A stretch of 64,000 nucleotides of DNA, taken from the NCBI RefSeq assembly GCF_000283155.1, contig NW_004454197.1:12564315-12628314 (forward strand), in the 5' to 3' direction. The position numbers and the translations under genes were made by a program. The notes under the pieces were generated by a model. It saw only the letters and a list, made by a program, of their open reading frames with translations, made no database searches and was not told the origin of the DNA. Every line of letters begins with the position of its first letter. The stretch's first letter is position 1. Origin of the DNA: Ceratotherium simum simum. Its lineage: Eukaryota; Chordata; Mammalia; Perissodactyla; Rhinocerotidae. Of this stretch, positions 1-9,960 are shown piece by piece.

Positions 1-1005
1 GCTGACAAGCCCCACCACCCACAGGGCCACATACCCCATCAGCACAGTCCTGCCCCATGAGTGCACCCCAACCCACTGACGCAGACCAAGTTGCCTTACT
101 GCAGAGGCCCCACACCACTCCACCAATGCCCCACATACTCCACCCACTCCTCGTGCATGTCCTGCCCCAGAGAGGTGTACCCACTAGCCTGGCTGCAGAG
201 GTTCCAAGCACCCCACCTATGGGGATCCACAAGTTGCCTGAGGGCTTGCTGTTGGGTGGGTCCAGTCCCTAGGGCAGGCTGCCTGCCCTGGCTGAAGTGG
301 ATTAAATCCATGCTCTAGTGGGTGGAGCAGACTCTGGGCTAACAGGACAGGGGAGGAACTCCAATGGTGTCTGCCAGAGTCTGTGTCAGCACGCCTGTAC
401 TAGGTCACAATAATGGCTGCCACCAATGTCTCAGTCCCTGGAGAGGTCTCACCTCTCACCGAGATGCACCCAGAGCCTATCAGGTGAGTCTCTTTTCACC
501 AAAGGACTGTGCATCTTTCTTTCTGGTGATTTTAGCTTGCTTTCCGAAATGGGTGAATTTGTGTGTGGGCCCTTTAAGAACAGGGTTTTTTTTCCCTTAG
601 GTCTGATAGCTTTTCTGGGGGTATTCCCCACTGTTGTTAGTAGCCAGCAAGGCCAGATATTATGACGTTCGTCTTGATTGTGCTGAGTCCAAAAGCTGCT
701 CATAGCGGTAACGCTGCCCTGCTCAGATCCCCTACTCCTCGAGGGAAGGCTGCGTACCTTAGGATTTCTCATGGCCAGCCATGAAGTGCCGCAGCTCATG
801 TAGGTGGCTTTTTTCCTCTCCAGAAAAGAATTTCTGCCTCTTCCACCTCAGTCACCACTGTCCCTTGTTGTGGGGGTTCTTTTTATCCAGTTTTCAGTTC
901 TCTCTCAGGGGTAATTTTTTCAAGAGTAGCTATAAATTGATTGTGTCTGTGGCAGGAAGTGAGTTCAGAGTCCGCCTACACCACGGTCTTGACACTGTCT
1001 CCAAA
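1..1005 (-). mobile_element. Probable antisense L1 5' region, running off the left edge
   Basis: The right end (about 930-1005), read on the minus strand, resembles the start of old mammalian L1 elements: a motif like 'ctgaactcacttcctgcc', then 'acagacacaat', then purine-rich text. This suggests the 5' end of an antisense L1 lies near 1005, with its 5' UTR and ORF1-upstream part extending left out of the window. The first 350 bases are GC-richer and less certainly part of it. Open frames here (up to 116 codons on the minus strand at 449-799) match no protein I recognise. An unrelated old repeat is the alternative. Confidence 0.4.
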
Positions 1006-1009
1006 AGGT

Positions 1010-2730
1010 ATAATTTTTTAAGCCTCCTAATACATATTATCGAATCATTTCCAGAAAATTTGCGTAGTTTGTGGACCCACCAGAGTTTGTTTTATGGTGC
1101 CCACAGTAGGGTTAATCGTCTGTTTCAATGTTAAAAACAACAACAAAAATAACTCCCTTCCTCATTGCCAATTCCATATACGTTAGACAGTATCTCATTG
1201 TTTTCATTCCCATCCCATTGATTACTAGCGAGGCTGTACCCTTTTTCATATATTTACGGCTTATCGGCCATTTGCCTTCATACTTAGCTTATATATCTAT
1301 TGGGATCTTGATAAGTGTTTTCTTTCTGATTTGTAAGAGTTCTTTGAATTATGAGAATATTAACTCCTTTGTCATATTTGTTGAAAATACTCTTTTTTAG
1401 TTTGCCTTACCCTTTTATGTTTTAAAGTGGCATTTTTGATATAATCTATATACGATATTCATACATAGATTTTTCTGATTAATCTAACAGTACTTTCCTT
1501 TGTGGTATTTATTATGCTGATCTTACAAATGCCTCCACCATCCCAATATTGGTAATTATTGGCATGTATTTACTTCTTTTTTCTAAGGTTTCATTATAAA
1601 TAAAAATCCCATTTGATGACAAATCTATTCTTTTCCCCTTGGGTGTGATGTTCCCTTTATCATCTTCTCAACTCTATATATTTTTGAGATTTGTTTCTGT
1701 GCTTACTTTGTCTGTTCCATCGATCTGTGTGCAAATTCTTCTGCCAATAAAACACTTAATTGTTGGAACTTTAGTATACACTATAAAATTTGGCAGAACA
1801 ATTCCCCTTGCTTTTTAAAAATGCTCCCAACCTTTCTCACTTGTTTATTTTTCAGATAATGTTTAGAATTTATTTTATAAATATTTGTTTCATTAAGAAA
1901 TTCCTCTGGCATATTGATAGAAATTGTACTAACTATTTAATTGGAAAGCACTTAACATTTATTTATTTATTTTTTTATTTTTATGGCTGTTTATGGGATC
2001 CAGTGGCAACTTTGCAATATAATTGCAATTTTCTCCATTTATTAAAATATTACTTTACATATTTCAGTAAAATTTTATGTTGACTACACATATATTGTAA
2101 TGGTTATTTGTGGTTACTTTATGCTTTAAAAATCTATTATAAAGAAGTCATTTTCTTATTATTCCTTTTTAGTGATTGTCGCTGGAATTTAGCGATGTTC
2201 TTGATTTATGTTTCTTTATCTTGCACCTGACAATCTTATTGATTTAAACAATTTTTTGGTCAATCCCCTTGAGACTTCTTACTTTATAGTCACATGGTCT
2301 GTAAATAACGTAACACTGCGCTTTTCTTTCCTGGAGTCCCTCCACCTTTCACTCTTCACGCTTCTTGCACCAGCCAGAACTTCCCGGTCAGAGTTCACTA
2401 GTCCTGCCGCTCACTGGCCTCTTCTTACGGGCTTCATCCCAAAGGTAATGAAGCAGCGTATTAATTAGTTAAGTATTATTTTTGCTTAAGGTTGGCTTTT
2501 ACCATTCAAGAATAAATCATTCAATTTTTAAAATTAAAAGAGTCATCTTTATGTTCAGTTTCATCAAATGTCTTTTCAATATCTAACACCATTATTTTAT
2601 AGTACATCTCATAGGTATATTAGTAGATTTCCTAATACTTAATCTTCCTTGCATCCTCAGATAAAATCACCTCGATCAAGGTAGAGATTATTTTATCATA
2701 CTATTGTATTTGATTTGCTAATGTTTCTGC
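1010..2730 (-). mobile_element. Old L1 3' region, antisense, heavily diverged
   Basis: Read on the plus strand this T-rich DNA carries the usual signature of reversed L1 3' UTR and ORF2 end. Examples are 'gtaagagttctttgaatt' followed by 'aatattaactcctttgtca' near 1335-1380, then the diverged 'gtctgttccatcgatctgtgtg' type of text near 1710. No intact ORF2 frame survives. Around 2330-2450 a GC-richer patch does not fit L1 and may be a small insertion or unique DNA. Confidence 0.6.
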
Positions 2731-2889
2731 CAGGACTGGCTACATAATTTGCAGGGCTCAGTGTAAAGTGAAAATTTGGGATCCCTTGTTGAACAATTGT
2801 TTAGAGTTTCGAGCTGGTGACAGAGAGCATTAAACCAAGCATGGGGCCCAGTGCTGTGCACAGGTTGCATGCCCGTGAAGCTGGCCCTG
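2731..2889. mobile_element. Small non-autonomous hAT-like DNA transposon inside L1
   Basis: The segment starts caggactggct and ends agctggccctg, giving an imperfect terminal inverted repeat (CAGGRCYRGCT). The flanks gtttctgc (2723-2730) and aattttgc (2890-2897) match at 5 of 8 positions, as expected for an eroded 8-bp hAT target duplication. Length (159 bp) and internal text fit a MER-type mammalian MITE; I am not sure of the subfamily. The L1 continues on both sides, so this element inserted later than the L1. Confidence 0.6.
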
Positions 2890-4021
2890 AATTTTGCTTT
2901 TATGTTTATACACGTAGTTGAAATTGGTCCATAGTTGCTTTTTTTGTGCTCTCTTGGTCAGGTTTTGATATCAGGTTTATATTCATTTCAGAAAACGTGT
3001 CGGGTAGCTTACCATACTTTTTGTCTCCCAGTGGGGTTTATATAGCATGGGGACTAACTGTTCCTTGAAAATGTGGAGGGGAGCACACAGACATGGTCAT
3101 TTGGCCACGGGGCATTCTTGAGGAGTCATTTTGAAATATTAAAAAAAATTTCCACATGAATGTTGTTCATGGTTTCCTAATTTTCTAATGCCAATTTTAA
3201 TTATTTGCTTTTTTCCAGAAAATTCATTAACTTTCTTTGGATGTTTGTACTTTTTGGAGTAAATTTCAATGTAAGATTTCATAATAATTTTTATAATTTC
3301 CTTACGTTTGTTACATCTCATTTCACATACTAATTATATTTATTTGTCTCTCTCTCTTTCCTTGAGTAGATTTACCAGAGATTTCTCTATTATACAGCAA
3401 TTTTCACCCACCCCTCACCCCACACAAAGAGCCGGTGTGAGGAGGATTTATTAATTACTTCCTCTTAGGATGGGAGCCCTTTCTGCTTATTTGTTTTATT
3501 TGTTATATTGATTTCTGCTTTTATCTTGATTGTTTCCATCTACTTCTTCTGTTCAGACTTTTTTTTCCCCCTGGTAACTTTTCATGCTCTTGACTAGTCT
3601 TCATTTATATATACATATATATATAAAATGAAAGCACTTAAGATTATAAATTTGTTTCCACTTCCACTTTGGGCCACATTCCATATTCTTTGAAATTCAG
3701 TGTTTCTGTTTTTACTGTTTTTGCCCCCAAGAATCTGTAACTGCAAATGTTACCTCTATGATTCGAGTTAGCTAAGCGCCCTCTCTTTTTTTGTTAAATT
3801 TCCATGGGGCTAAATTTCATTTGTTTGCTTAAACTTTGTTATCAACTTCTAGCTTCCTTGTACTCTGTTTTAGACTGTTGCATGATTAATTTCTGCTTTT
3901 TTAGGTTTTTTGTCTTCGTTTATAAATGTCCCAGGATGCTTGAAAAGTAGCAGTGTTCTCTGTGGGACACAAAATCTAAACTCTACCTGTTAATCCAATC
4001 TTATTAATTACAATTCTTGTT
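2890..4021 (-). mobile_element. Old L1 ORF2 region, antisense
   Basis: This continues the L1 that flanks the hAT element. Diverged reversed ORF2 signatures are visible, such as 'ttggtccatagttgc' then 'cttggtcaggttttgatatcagg' at 2930-2975, the reverse-transcriptase part that normally encodes the region before the FADD box. Further right (3480-3960) lies the reversed endonuclease-side text. Frames are destroyed by stops and indels, so this is a relic without coding capacity. A (TA)n run sits at 3605-3625. Confidence 0.65.
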
Positions 4022-4038
4022 TCCATGTCCCCAATTTT

Positions 4039-4299
4039 GTTTGTTTATTTGTTTTTGAGGAAGATTGGCCCTGAGCTAACATCTGTTGCCAATCTTCCTC
4101 TTTTTGTTTTTTCTCCCCAAAGCCCCAGTATATAGTTGTGTATCCTGGTTGTAGGTCCTTCTAGTTGTTCTATGTGGGATGCTGTCTCAGCATGGCTTGA
4201 TGAGCGGTGAGTATGCCCTGCCCAGGATCTGACCCAGTGAATCCCGGGCTGCCGAAGCAGAACGCGTGAACTTAACCACTATGCCACATGGCCAGCCCC
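4039..4299 (-). mobile_element. ERE SINE (perissodactyl tRNA-derived), antisense
   Basis: This is a full-length equine repetitive element in reverse. It opens with the T-rich tail and ends 'ccacatggccagccc', the reversed 5' head. The reversed B-box region (ggatctgacc) lies near 4228. It sits inside the L1 and is bounded by a 17-bp target duplication, 4022-4038 against 4300-4316, with two mismatches. The body carries the 'ctagttgttctatgtgggatgctgtctcagcatgg' class of text, the subtype with the 'ccccagtatatagttg' block. The tail forms a 13-bp perfect inverted repeat (4057-4069 with 4088-4100). Confidence 0.95.
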
Positions 4300-4316
4300 T
4301 CCATGTCTCTAATTTT

Positions 4317-4545
4317 TAACTGCTTGGTTTGTCGAAGGTTATAAAATGTATGTTTAAACCTATCTCAATGATTTTTCCTTCCAGTCCTTGTTTCTGTATT
4401 CCTTCCAGCGCTTTATCTCTACTGTGCTGTTATTCTGAAGGTGAAGTTTCGTGGGAGTTACATATTTACTCTGAATGCTTTCTCTTGTTGGCTCCAATGT
4501 TCCCTTCTGAAGCGGCTTTCTCTAAGGTGTGCACCCTGTTTTCTT
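4317..4545 (-). mobile_element. Old L1 fragment, antisense, continued
   Basis: This is the continuation of the L1 split by the ERE at 4039-4299. The text 'tgcttggtttgtcgaagg' follows on from the sequence before the SINE. It fades into unrecognised DNA at about 4500-4550. Confidence 0.5.
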
Positions 4546-4616
4546 GAGAACGCTCCCCACCCATCCGCTTGTCCCTGGTTTAGTTCTTCACTGTCCATCT
4601 CCCCCTTTATTCCTCA

Positions 4617-4737
4617 CAGGTCCTGAGAGCAGAGCCTGCCTGCCCGTTCACTGCTTTCTCCCTGTGCCCGCAGAGTCCTCGGCACATTCAACATCCTCGA
4701 TAAACACGTAGTCAAGGGACGGACAACAAATGACGCT
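4617..4737 (+). mobile_element. L2 3' end fragment
   Basis: The order of motifs (gagagcagagcctg, gttcactgctt, agagtcctcggcaca, tcgataaacacgtag) is that of the L2/MIR-type 3' end, where 'gttcactgct...cagtgcctggcacatagtaggcgctcaataaa' is normal. It is strongly diverged. Confidence 0.55.
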
Positions 4738-4992
4738 CTTTGACATGTGAAATCATTTTTTTTTGTTTGTTTGTTTTAACCTCTAATTTAATCTTGTCTG
4801 GAAATAATCAGATCACTCCTGCTCTTTCTTTCCTCTCCCTCCGCTGGCTCCCGGCGGGAGAGCGGGGTCATCTGGCTGCCCCTTGCTCAGGGTACTGCAG
4901 CTGTCCCCTGCAGAGGAGCCCCACTTTCTACTCCCGTTTGCTCCTCCTGGCGTGTCTGCCTGCCATTGCCTCTCTGTTCCCTGCAGGCAGAA
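4738..4992. other. No recognised feature
   Basis: This is GC-mixed unique sequence with a short T/G-rich run (tttttttttgtttgtttgttt, about 4757-4778). Both strands have short open frames but no recognisable protein. Confidence 0.5.
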
Positions 4993-5172
4993 GCATGGCA
5001 GAAGGAGCACTGGGCTTGCAATAGGTGACCAGGTGATGGACCTGGCTTGGCCAGCTGAGCGACCTTGAGCACACTATTTAACTCCTCTGGACCTCAGGCT
5101 CCTCATCTGTTGTGAGGGTAAGCAAGATGCTGTATGTGAGGCACGATGCTGCTCAAAGCTGACACTCCATCT
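4993..5172 (+). mobile_element. MIR SINE fragment
   Basis: The MIR order is visible: 'gaaggagcactgggcttgc', 'gagcgaccttgagcacactatttaactcctctggacctcaggctcctcatctgtt' (the MIR core), then 'gtgagg'. Read it as an ancient mammal-wide SINE remnant. Confidence 0.75.
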
Positions 5173-5434
5173 GCTGCCTTCCACTCCCACACTTTAGGGG
5201 AAAACTATAATAAAAACACCACCTGCCGGAAGGTCGCGAGCTGACCTGTGGGTGAGCCTGAGGTCTTGGGACTGTTGGCTGTTAGATGTGTCAGGTGCCA
5301 CCCCTAGGCCTGGGAAGAGGGACGTAAGTAGCACCAGGGAGTGACCCAATACTGGAGTAACAGGACTGACGAGCCCATTAGCTTGTCGGGGCACCTGCCC
5401 TCTACACGGGGGCAAAGTGACAGCGATGGTTATC

Positions 5435-5515
5435 CACATTTTTATCGTTGGGAATGGGGTTAAGAGGTTCATCCTGTGTCACACAGTGAGTCGGTAGGGA
5501 GCTGGAGTTATTAAT
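5435..5515 (-). mobile_element. MIR core fragment, antisense
   Basis: The reversed MIR core pattern is present: 'atccacatttttat', 'ggggttaagaggttcat', 'gtgtcacacagtgagtcggtaggga'. It is short and diverged. Confidence 0.5.
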
Positions 5516-6594
5516 ATTTTCAGTTAACTCAGGGCCCTACTTTGGAGAAGCTCAAGAGTGCTCTCGTCTCTCTAAGATTTCTTACCTGCATCTGCAGCAT
5601 TGCGAACGGGGAAGGGACCTTCGGTGACGTCTGACGCTCACGCCTCTTGGGAAGACGGTCGGTGGACAGGCCTTTTGATCTCCCTGCTCATAGCGAAGAA
5701 ACCTGGACCTCTCTGTGGCCTCAGTGGGGAGACAGTGTCAGAACTGACATAAAGAGCCCTGGAGTCTCAATTCCTGGGGCCCCTCTGTCAGGGCCCCTAG
5801 ATTAGGAGTCTTCTAATGCCCAGCATCTCTGGGCCCAACCACCTCTGTCCTGGACGCCCTGACCTCAGACCCCTGGACCTGAGTCCCACGCAGCAGCTTC
5901 TCTGAAGGGTGGGCTTGTGCCTCGACACCCGGAAAGTTAGGCCTCCGCTGTTTCCCCAGGCTCTGCCTTCCCGGCCAAGCTCAGGTTGTGAGCCCTGCCT
6001 GAGGAGGGCCCCCTTTCACTGCCCGGTGGACTCAGGACCGTCCCTGAGGAGGGGAGTCCCTGGGCCTACACGGAGGTGGTTGAATTCAGTGTCCTCTCCC
6101 TCCAGCACCCTGCACTGTAATCTCCCATCCTTGGCTGCTCTCCCTTCAAGGCCGTGGAAGTGTCCAGCCTACTCAAAGGCCACGTGCCTTGACGACAAGA
6201 GGTCACCGTGTGTTTTCCACTTCCAGCTACGTTTATTCCTTTTCTCGTGCCTCTCACTCTTCCAAGCCGTGGCCTTCAGCTCCAGAGCCTGACAGACAAA
6301 CGCCTGACCAGAGCCCAGGGGGAACAGGCTCGCTCTCAGCCCCGAGCAGCTGGGCCTAGCTGGCCCAACACAGAGGGCCACGCCATCCAAACTTGGCTTT
6401 GCGAGGACTCCTGGCTGAGCAGCCCCAGCGAATGTTGGATCTCAGCTCCTCTAAAGTAAGAGGAATACATTCTTTCTTCCCTGGGGTGCCCTGAGGATGA
6501 ATTATTTACTATTTGTAAAGCACTTTGTAGGGTTCAGTATCATTACACATGGACCACGGAGCTCAGAGGCAGCCCTGGATGCCTGACCGTGTGG
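5516..6594. other. Unique GC-rich intergenic or intronic DNA
   Basis: No repeat or gene recognised. Several frames of 60-127 codons are open at 5909-6459 on both strands, but they are arginine-, serine- and proline-rich with no domain, and overlapping open frames on opposite strands are typical of GC-rich non-coding DNA. The text at 6490-6545 (gtaaagcactttgtaggg) may be a MIR scrap. Confidence 0.45.
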
Positions 6595-6800
6595 TTGTTA
6601 CTATTAAGCATTTATATAGCACTTTACATTTGCTAGCGCTGCCCAATCATTTATTAGTTAATTCTCCCAGCACTCTGGAGCTGTCAGCAGACATCGGTAG
6701 CCATGTTCTTCCGCCTGGAAATGAGGTTGCTGAGGTCAGGAGAGGACAATGGCTTTGCCCAGGGTGACCTGACACGGTAGCTCAGAGCTCAGGCCACGCT
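6595..6800 (-). mobile_element. MIR SINE, antisense
   Basis: The reversed MIR pattern is clear: 'aagcatttatatagcactttacatttgctagc', 'ttagttaattctcccagca', 'ctggaaatgaggttgctgaggtcag', 'tttgcccagggtgacctgac'. Nearly full length, ancient. Confidence 0.8.
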
Positions 6801-6984
6801 CTGTGCGAGCTGGAGGCGCTGGCTTTGCCTTTGACCGTGAGCTAGCTGCAGATTTCATTTCTGACAATCTTGTCATCAACCCCCCCGTATCCATCGGTAA
6901 GGCATGCTTCAGGGGATTGCTATAATTTATGACCTTGGTGACACTCCCAGAAATGCTCTCAATTTATGACCTACTGTGTTGTGA

Positions 6985-7195
6985 AGGAATGAGCACTGGC
7001 TTTGGAGTCAAAATCTGGCCGTGCAACTTACAAGAAGTGTGAGGGTAAGAAAATTTCTTAATGCTTCTCAAGCTTGGTGTCCTTGATTATCAGTTAGGGA
7101 TAGAAAAACCAATGAGACATTTGTGAGGATCAGAAGTATTAAATGGAGAGAACTCAGCATGAGATAAAGGCTTAATACTTGTTAGCTCTCAGCCT
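6985..7195 (+). mobile_element. MIR SINE
   Basis: The sense MIR pattern is present: 'gaatgagcactggctttggagtcaaaatctgg', a degraded core (aaatttcttaatgcttctcaagc), 'gaggatcagaagtattaaatgg', 'aaggcttaatacttgttag'. Confidence 0.75.
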
Positions 7196-7438
7196 CTGAT
7201 TACTGCCATGGCACACACAGACTTCAGCCTCGAAGATGGCCCAGGGGAGCCCATGGGAAAGGATATAAAGGAAAGCTATGGATCAAAGAGACCCACAGGA
7301 ACTCTGTGTAGTTCCTGACTTTAGCTTGGGAACCTAGGAGAAGAAAGGTAAGGAAAAGGAAAACGCTGGGACTACTGCTATTTCCATTACATATTATCAA
7401 TCTCGCTAGTTAGAATCCACACCACTCTTTAATAAGTG
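7196..7438. other. No recognised feature
   Basis: Unique sequence between a MIR and an L2 fragment; purine-rich near 7330-7365. Confidence 0.45.
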
Positions 7439-7850
7439 TTTTCATTAATTAACAAATATTTACTAAGCACCTACTATGAGCCAGGCACAATTTTAGGAGA
7501 GAAGGATTTGGCAAGGAACAAGAGAGACAAAGAATGAAGGAATGCTGATCAGGCAATGAATAGTGGGGAGTGTGTATTACAGGGAGGGAATGGTATGTGC
7601 AAATGCCCTGGGGCGGGGGAAGACTTCAGAATGCCCGAGGAACCAAGAGAAGACCACGGTGGCTGGAGAAAGGGAGAAAATGGTGAGGAGATGAGCTGGG
7701 TGAGGACAACAAGAGCAGCTCACACGCAGCCCTGAACCCCAGGTGAGGGGTTGGGATTTTATTTCCCACGCAACACCTCTGAGGGGCTGTAAGCAAGGGA
7801 GTGACGTGATCATTCAGGTTGCTGTGTGCATCACCACACCTTCAGCAGGC
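7439..7850 (-). mobile_element. L2 LINE 3' part, antisense
   Basis: This reads like reversed L2: 'caaatatttactaagcacctactatgagccaggcac' at the left (the reversed 3' end), then 'gtatgtgcaaatgccctgg', 'ccacggtggctggag', 'gggttgggattttatttc', 'aagcaagggagtgacgtgatc'. The order matches the L2 consensus closely enough for a confident family call. No coding frame survives. Confidence 0.85.
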
Positions 7851-7923
7851 CAGAATCTGAGGACCCAGCTCTGTTAGACTTTTAATCTCTCAGCTCCAAG
7901 AAGTCCAAAGTGTGTTTTCTTAG

Positions 7924-8287
7924 TGATGTAGACCGAATATTTGCATACCCCCAAAATTCATATGCTGAAGCCTCATCCCCAACATGATGGTATTAAGAGG
8001 TGGGGCGTCTAGGAGGAGATTAGGTCATGAGGGTGGAGCCCTCACGAATAGGATTATCGCCCTTATAAAAGAGGCCCCAGAGAGCTCCCTTGCCCCTCTG
8101 CCATCTGTGGACAAAGCAAGAACATGATCGTCTATGAACCCGGGAGCAGACCTCACTGGATGCAGAATTGGCTGGTGCCTTGACCTTGGACTTCCCAGCC
8201 TCCAGAAGTATGAGAAATAAACGTTTGTTGTTTATAAACTACCCAGTCTGTGGTATTTTGTTAAAACAGCCCGAACAGACGAATCTC
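7924..8287 (+). mobile_element. MLT1-type solo LTR (ERVL-MaLR) with 5-bp target duplication
   Basis: This is a single LTR with the MLT1 text order: 'ccccaaaattcatatgctgaag', 'ggtggggcgtctaggaggagattagg', 'cttataaaagaggcccc', 'gacttcccagcctccag', 'gagaaataaacgtttgttgtttata', 'cagtctgtggtattttgtt'. It contains the polyadenylation signal AATAAA near 8216. The flanks cttag (7919-7923) and cttag (8288-8292) are a perfect 5-bp target duplication, the size made by ERVL integrases. There is no internal retroviral sequence, so it is a solo LTR left by recombination. Confidence 0.88.
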
Positions 8288-8292
8288 CTTAG

Positions 8293-8854
8293 AGTGTGTC
8301 TGAAACACTGAGCCCAGGGAGGGAGGCCCTGCGTTGGGCTGCTCCTCACCCAAGCCCTTGGCCACCAGGCAATAATCATCACTTCAGGGATGTCTTCTGC
8401 AAAGCCCTCACATCCATGATGGCCTGTGAATTCTCGTGAACGTCCAACAGGCTCAGTGGAGCCGAGCAACTCCCACGGGCTCCCCAGTTCCCAAGCGCTG
8501 GTGCCACGGCTGACTCTACATCCCGCGACCGAGGGCTCCTCCCACTGCCCTCGGTAGTCCTTTCCTGTCTCCCTCTGTGGGATTTGCCCACAGACTGGTT
8601 GTGGAGGGCTAGTCCATCTTCCTTCTCTTCCTGGTGGTCTGGGGAAACCATGCCACCTACCCAAGTCCTCCCTCATTCAGAGCTCAGACCAACGCCCACG
8701 GGTCCCAGATCCCCTTCCTGGGCACTGGCAGAGAGCACTCTGTGTGGGAATCATGGAGCTCTCTAAGAAGGGGGCTTTCTAAAAGCTTGCTGTCCGACTG
8801 GAGAAACAAGACTGCAATGCCTTAGAAATTGTATTTATGAAGTTGTAAAATGCT
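8293..8854. other. Unique DNA, no recognised feature
   Basis: GC-mixed unique sequence. Overlapping open frames on both strands (the longest 145 codons, minus strand, 8239-8676) run through the end of the MLT1 LTR and match no protein family that I recognise. Confidence 0.45.
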
Positions 8855-8984
8855 ATGGCCGGAAAGAAGCTCAACATCTTCTGGTTGCTCAAGATAACGA
8901 TTGTAATTACCAGCTCATACTTAATTAATTACTGGATGCATCACCCTGACCATGTGTGGCTGGGAATCGGTGCCCCTCTTAATG
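8855..8984 (+). CDS. Candidate first coding exon of an unidentified gene (43 codons plus 1 base)
   Basis: An ATG at 8855 has a strong start context (G at -3, G at +4) and opens a 130-base frame ending exactly at a canonical donor, G|GTGAGT, at 8984/8985, which would make the following intron phase 1. The peptide starts MAGKKLNIFWLL; its first 13 residues contain three lysines, followed by a moderately hydrophobic stretch (about residues 6-24), then a His-, Trp- and Pro-containing segment ending GIGAPLN. That layout would fit a short cytoplasmic tail plus a membrane anchor, as in type II membrane proteins, but this is inference. The first codons look coding-like (gcc gga aag aag ctc aac atc ttc tgg). 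I see no promoter, CpG island or acceptor partner nearby. It could be a chance frame or a conserved non-coding element (taattaatta occurs inside it). Confidence 0.25.
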
Positions 8985-9385
8985 GTGAGTTTCCTTGAAA
9001 CCTCAGTAGTAGGGGAACTCATTGTTGAGATGCTTTTGAGAAAAATAGGGCTGAGGCCTGAGCTCATAAATGAACCTACCAAGCACTTACATACATATAT
9101 ATATATTTTACCTTCAATATAATAAAACAAAGGCAGCATACTAAATAAAGACAAAAGCATTGGCCTCTTACACATCATAAATTTGTAATAGCAGGACGTT
9201 TATAATTAATTTCCGTTTACCACCCCTTCCTCTCTAGAAACTTTTGATATCTCTTCCTCACAGCTTCAGCAAGATGCTTGTAAATTCACTTGGCTTGCAC
9301 TCAGAGAACATGTTTAAAGGGGATAATATTTTTGAGATATTTTCCTATCCAGTAACTCTTTGTGCCCTGGGCTCCCCACCTGTGT
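8985..9385. other. AT-rich unique DNA
   Basis: No gene or interspersed repeat recognised. A short (AT)n run lies at 9094-9110. Confidence 0.45.
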
Positions 9386-9960
9386 TGGACAGGGTTCTTA
9401 CCAGCAGTCTACAAAATCCCTACTAGTTGGTTTAATCAGACAGGGAATTTAAAAGTCATATTCGTTTGCTTACAGGATCTCCCAGGGAACCAGGGAATGA
9501 ACTCAACTGCCATACAGCCGGGAAATTTGCCCAGGCATACCCAGGACTGTTCTAGCAAAATACCACTGCTGCCACCACCCACTGCTTGACACCTATGACA
9601 CCAGGCACTCAAAACCCTATTTCAGCTGCTGAGAAGAGCCAATTGCTTCTGCAATCAAGCTTTCTGGAAGATACCAGGTTCTGTTTTGTGGCCAGAGCCT
9701 CCTGTTGTTCACTTCATTTTCCAAGTCGTGAGTAGGCGTGTCTGCTTGGTGGATGCTGGATCGTATGTGGAGCTCTGTCTGGAAATGTAGTGTCTAGCCC
9801 TTGGTCTCTACAGAATAGGACGTCCAATGGGAAGGGAGTTGGCTGAGGGGCCAACTTACAGGATCTGCCACACCCCCACTGTAGCAATAGATTTCAATAC
9901 GTCAGGCAGAAGGCAGATATTAGCTAGAACACCATATCATTACTCAGCCCTAACTTTCCA
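9386..9960. mobile_element. Possible old LTR or MER-type repeat, unnamed
   Basis: The combination 'acagggttcttaccagcag', 'ggaaccagggaatgaac', repeated 'ctgctgccaccaccc' text, 'agccaattgcttctgcaatc' and 'gtaggcgtgtctgcttgg' resembles old mammalian LTR remnants, but I cannot assign a family and see no clear ends. It may be unique DNA. Confidence 0.25.

Noticed and set aside
7924..8287. Provirus with internal retroviral genes
   Set aside because: Only a solo LTR is present; no internal sequence follows it, nor at the LTRs at 11886 and 16569.
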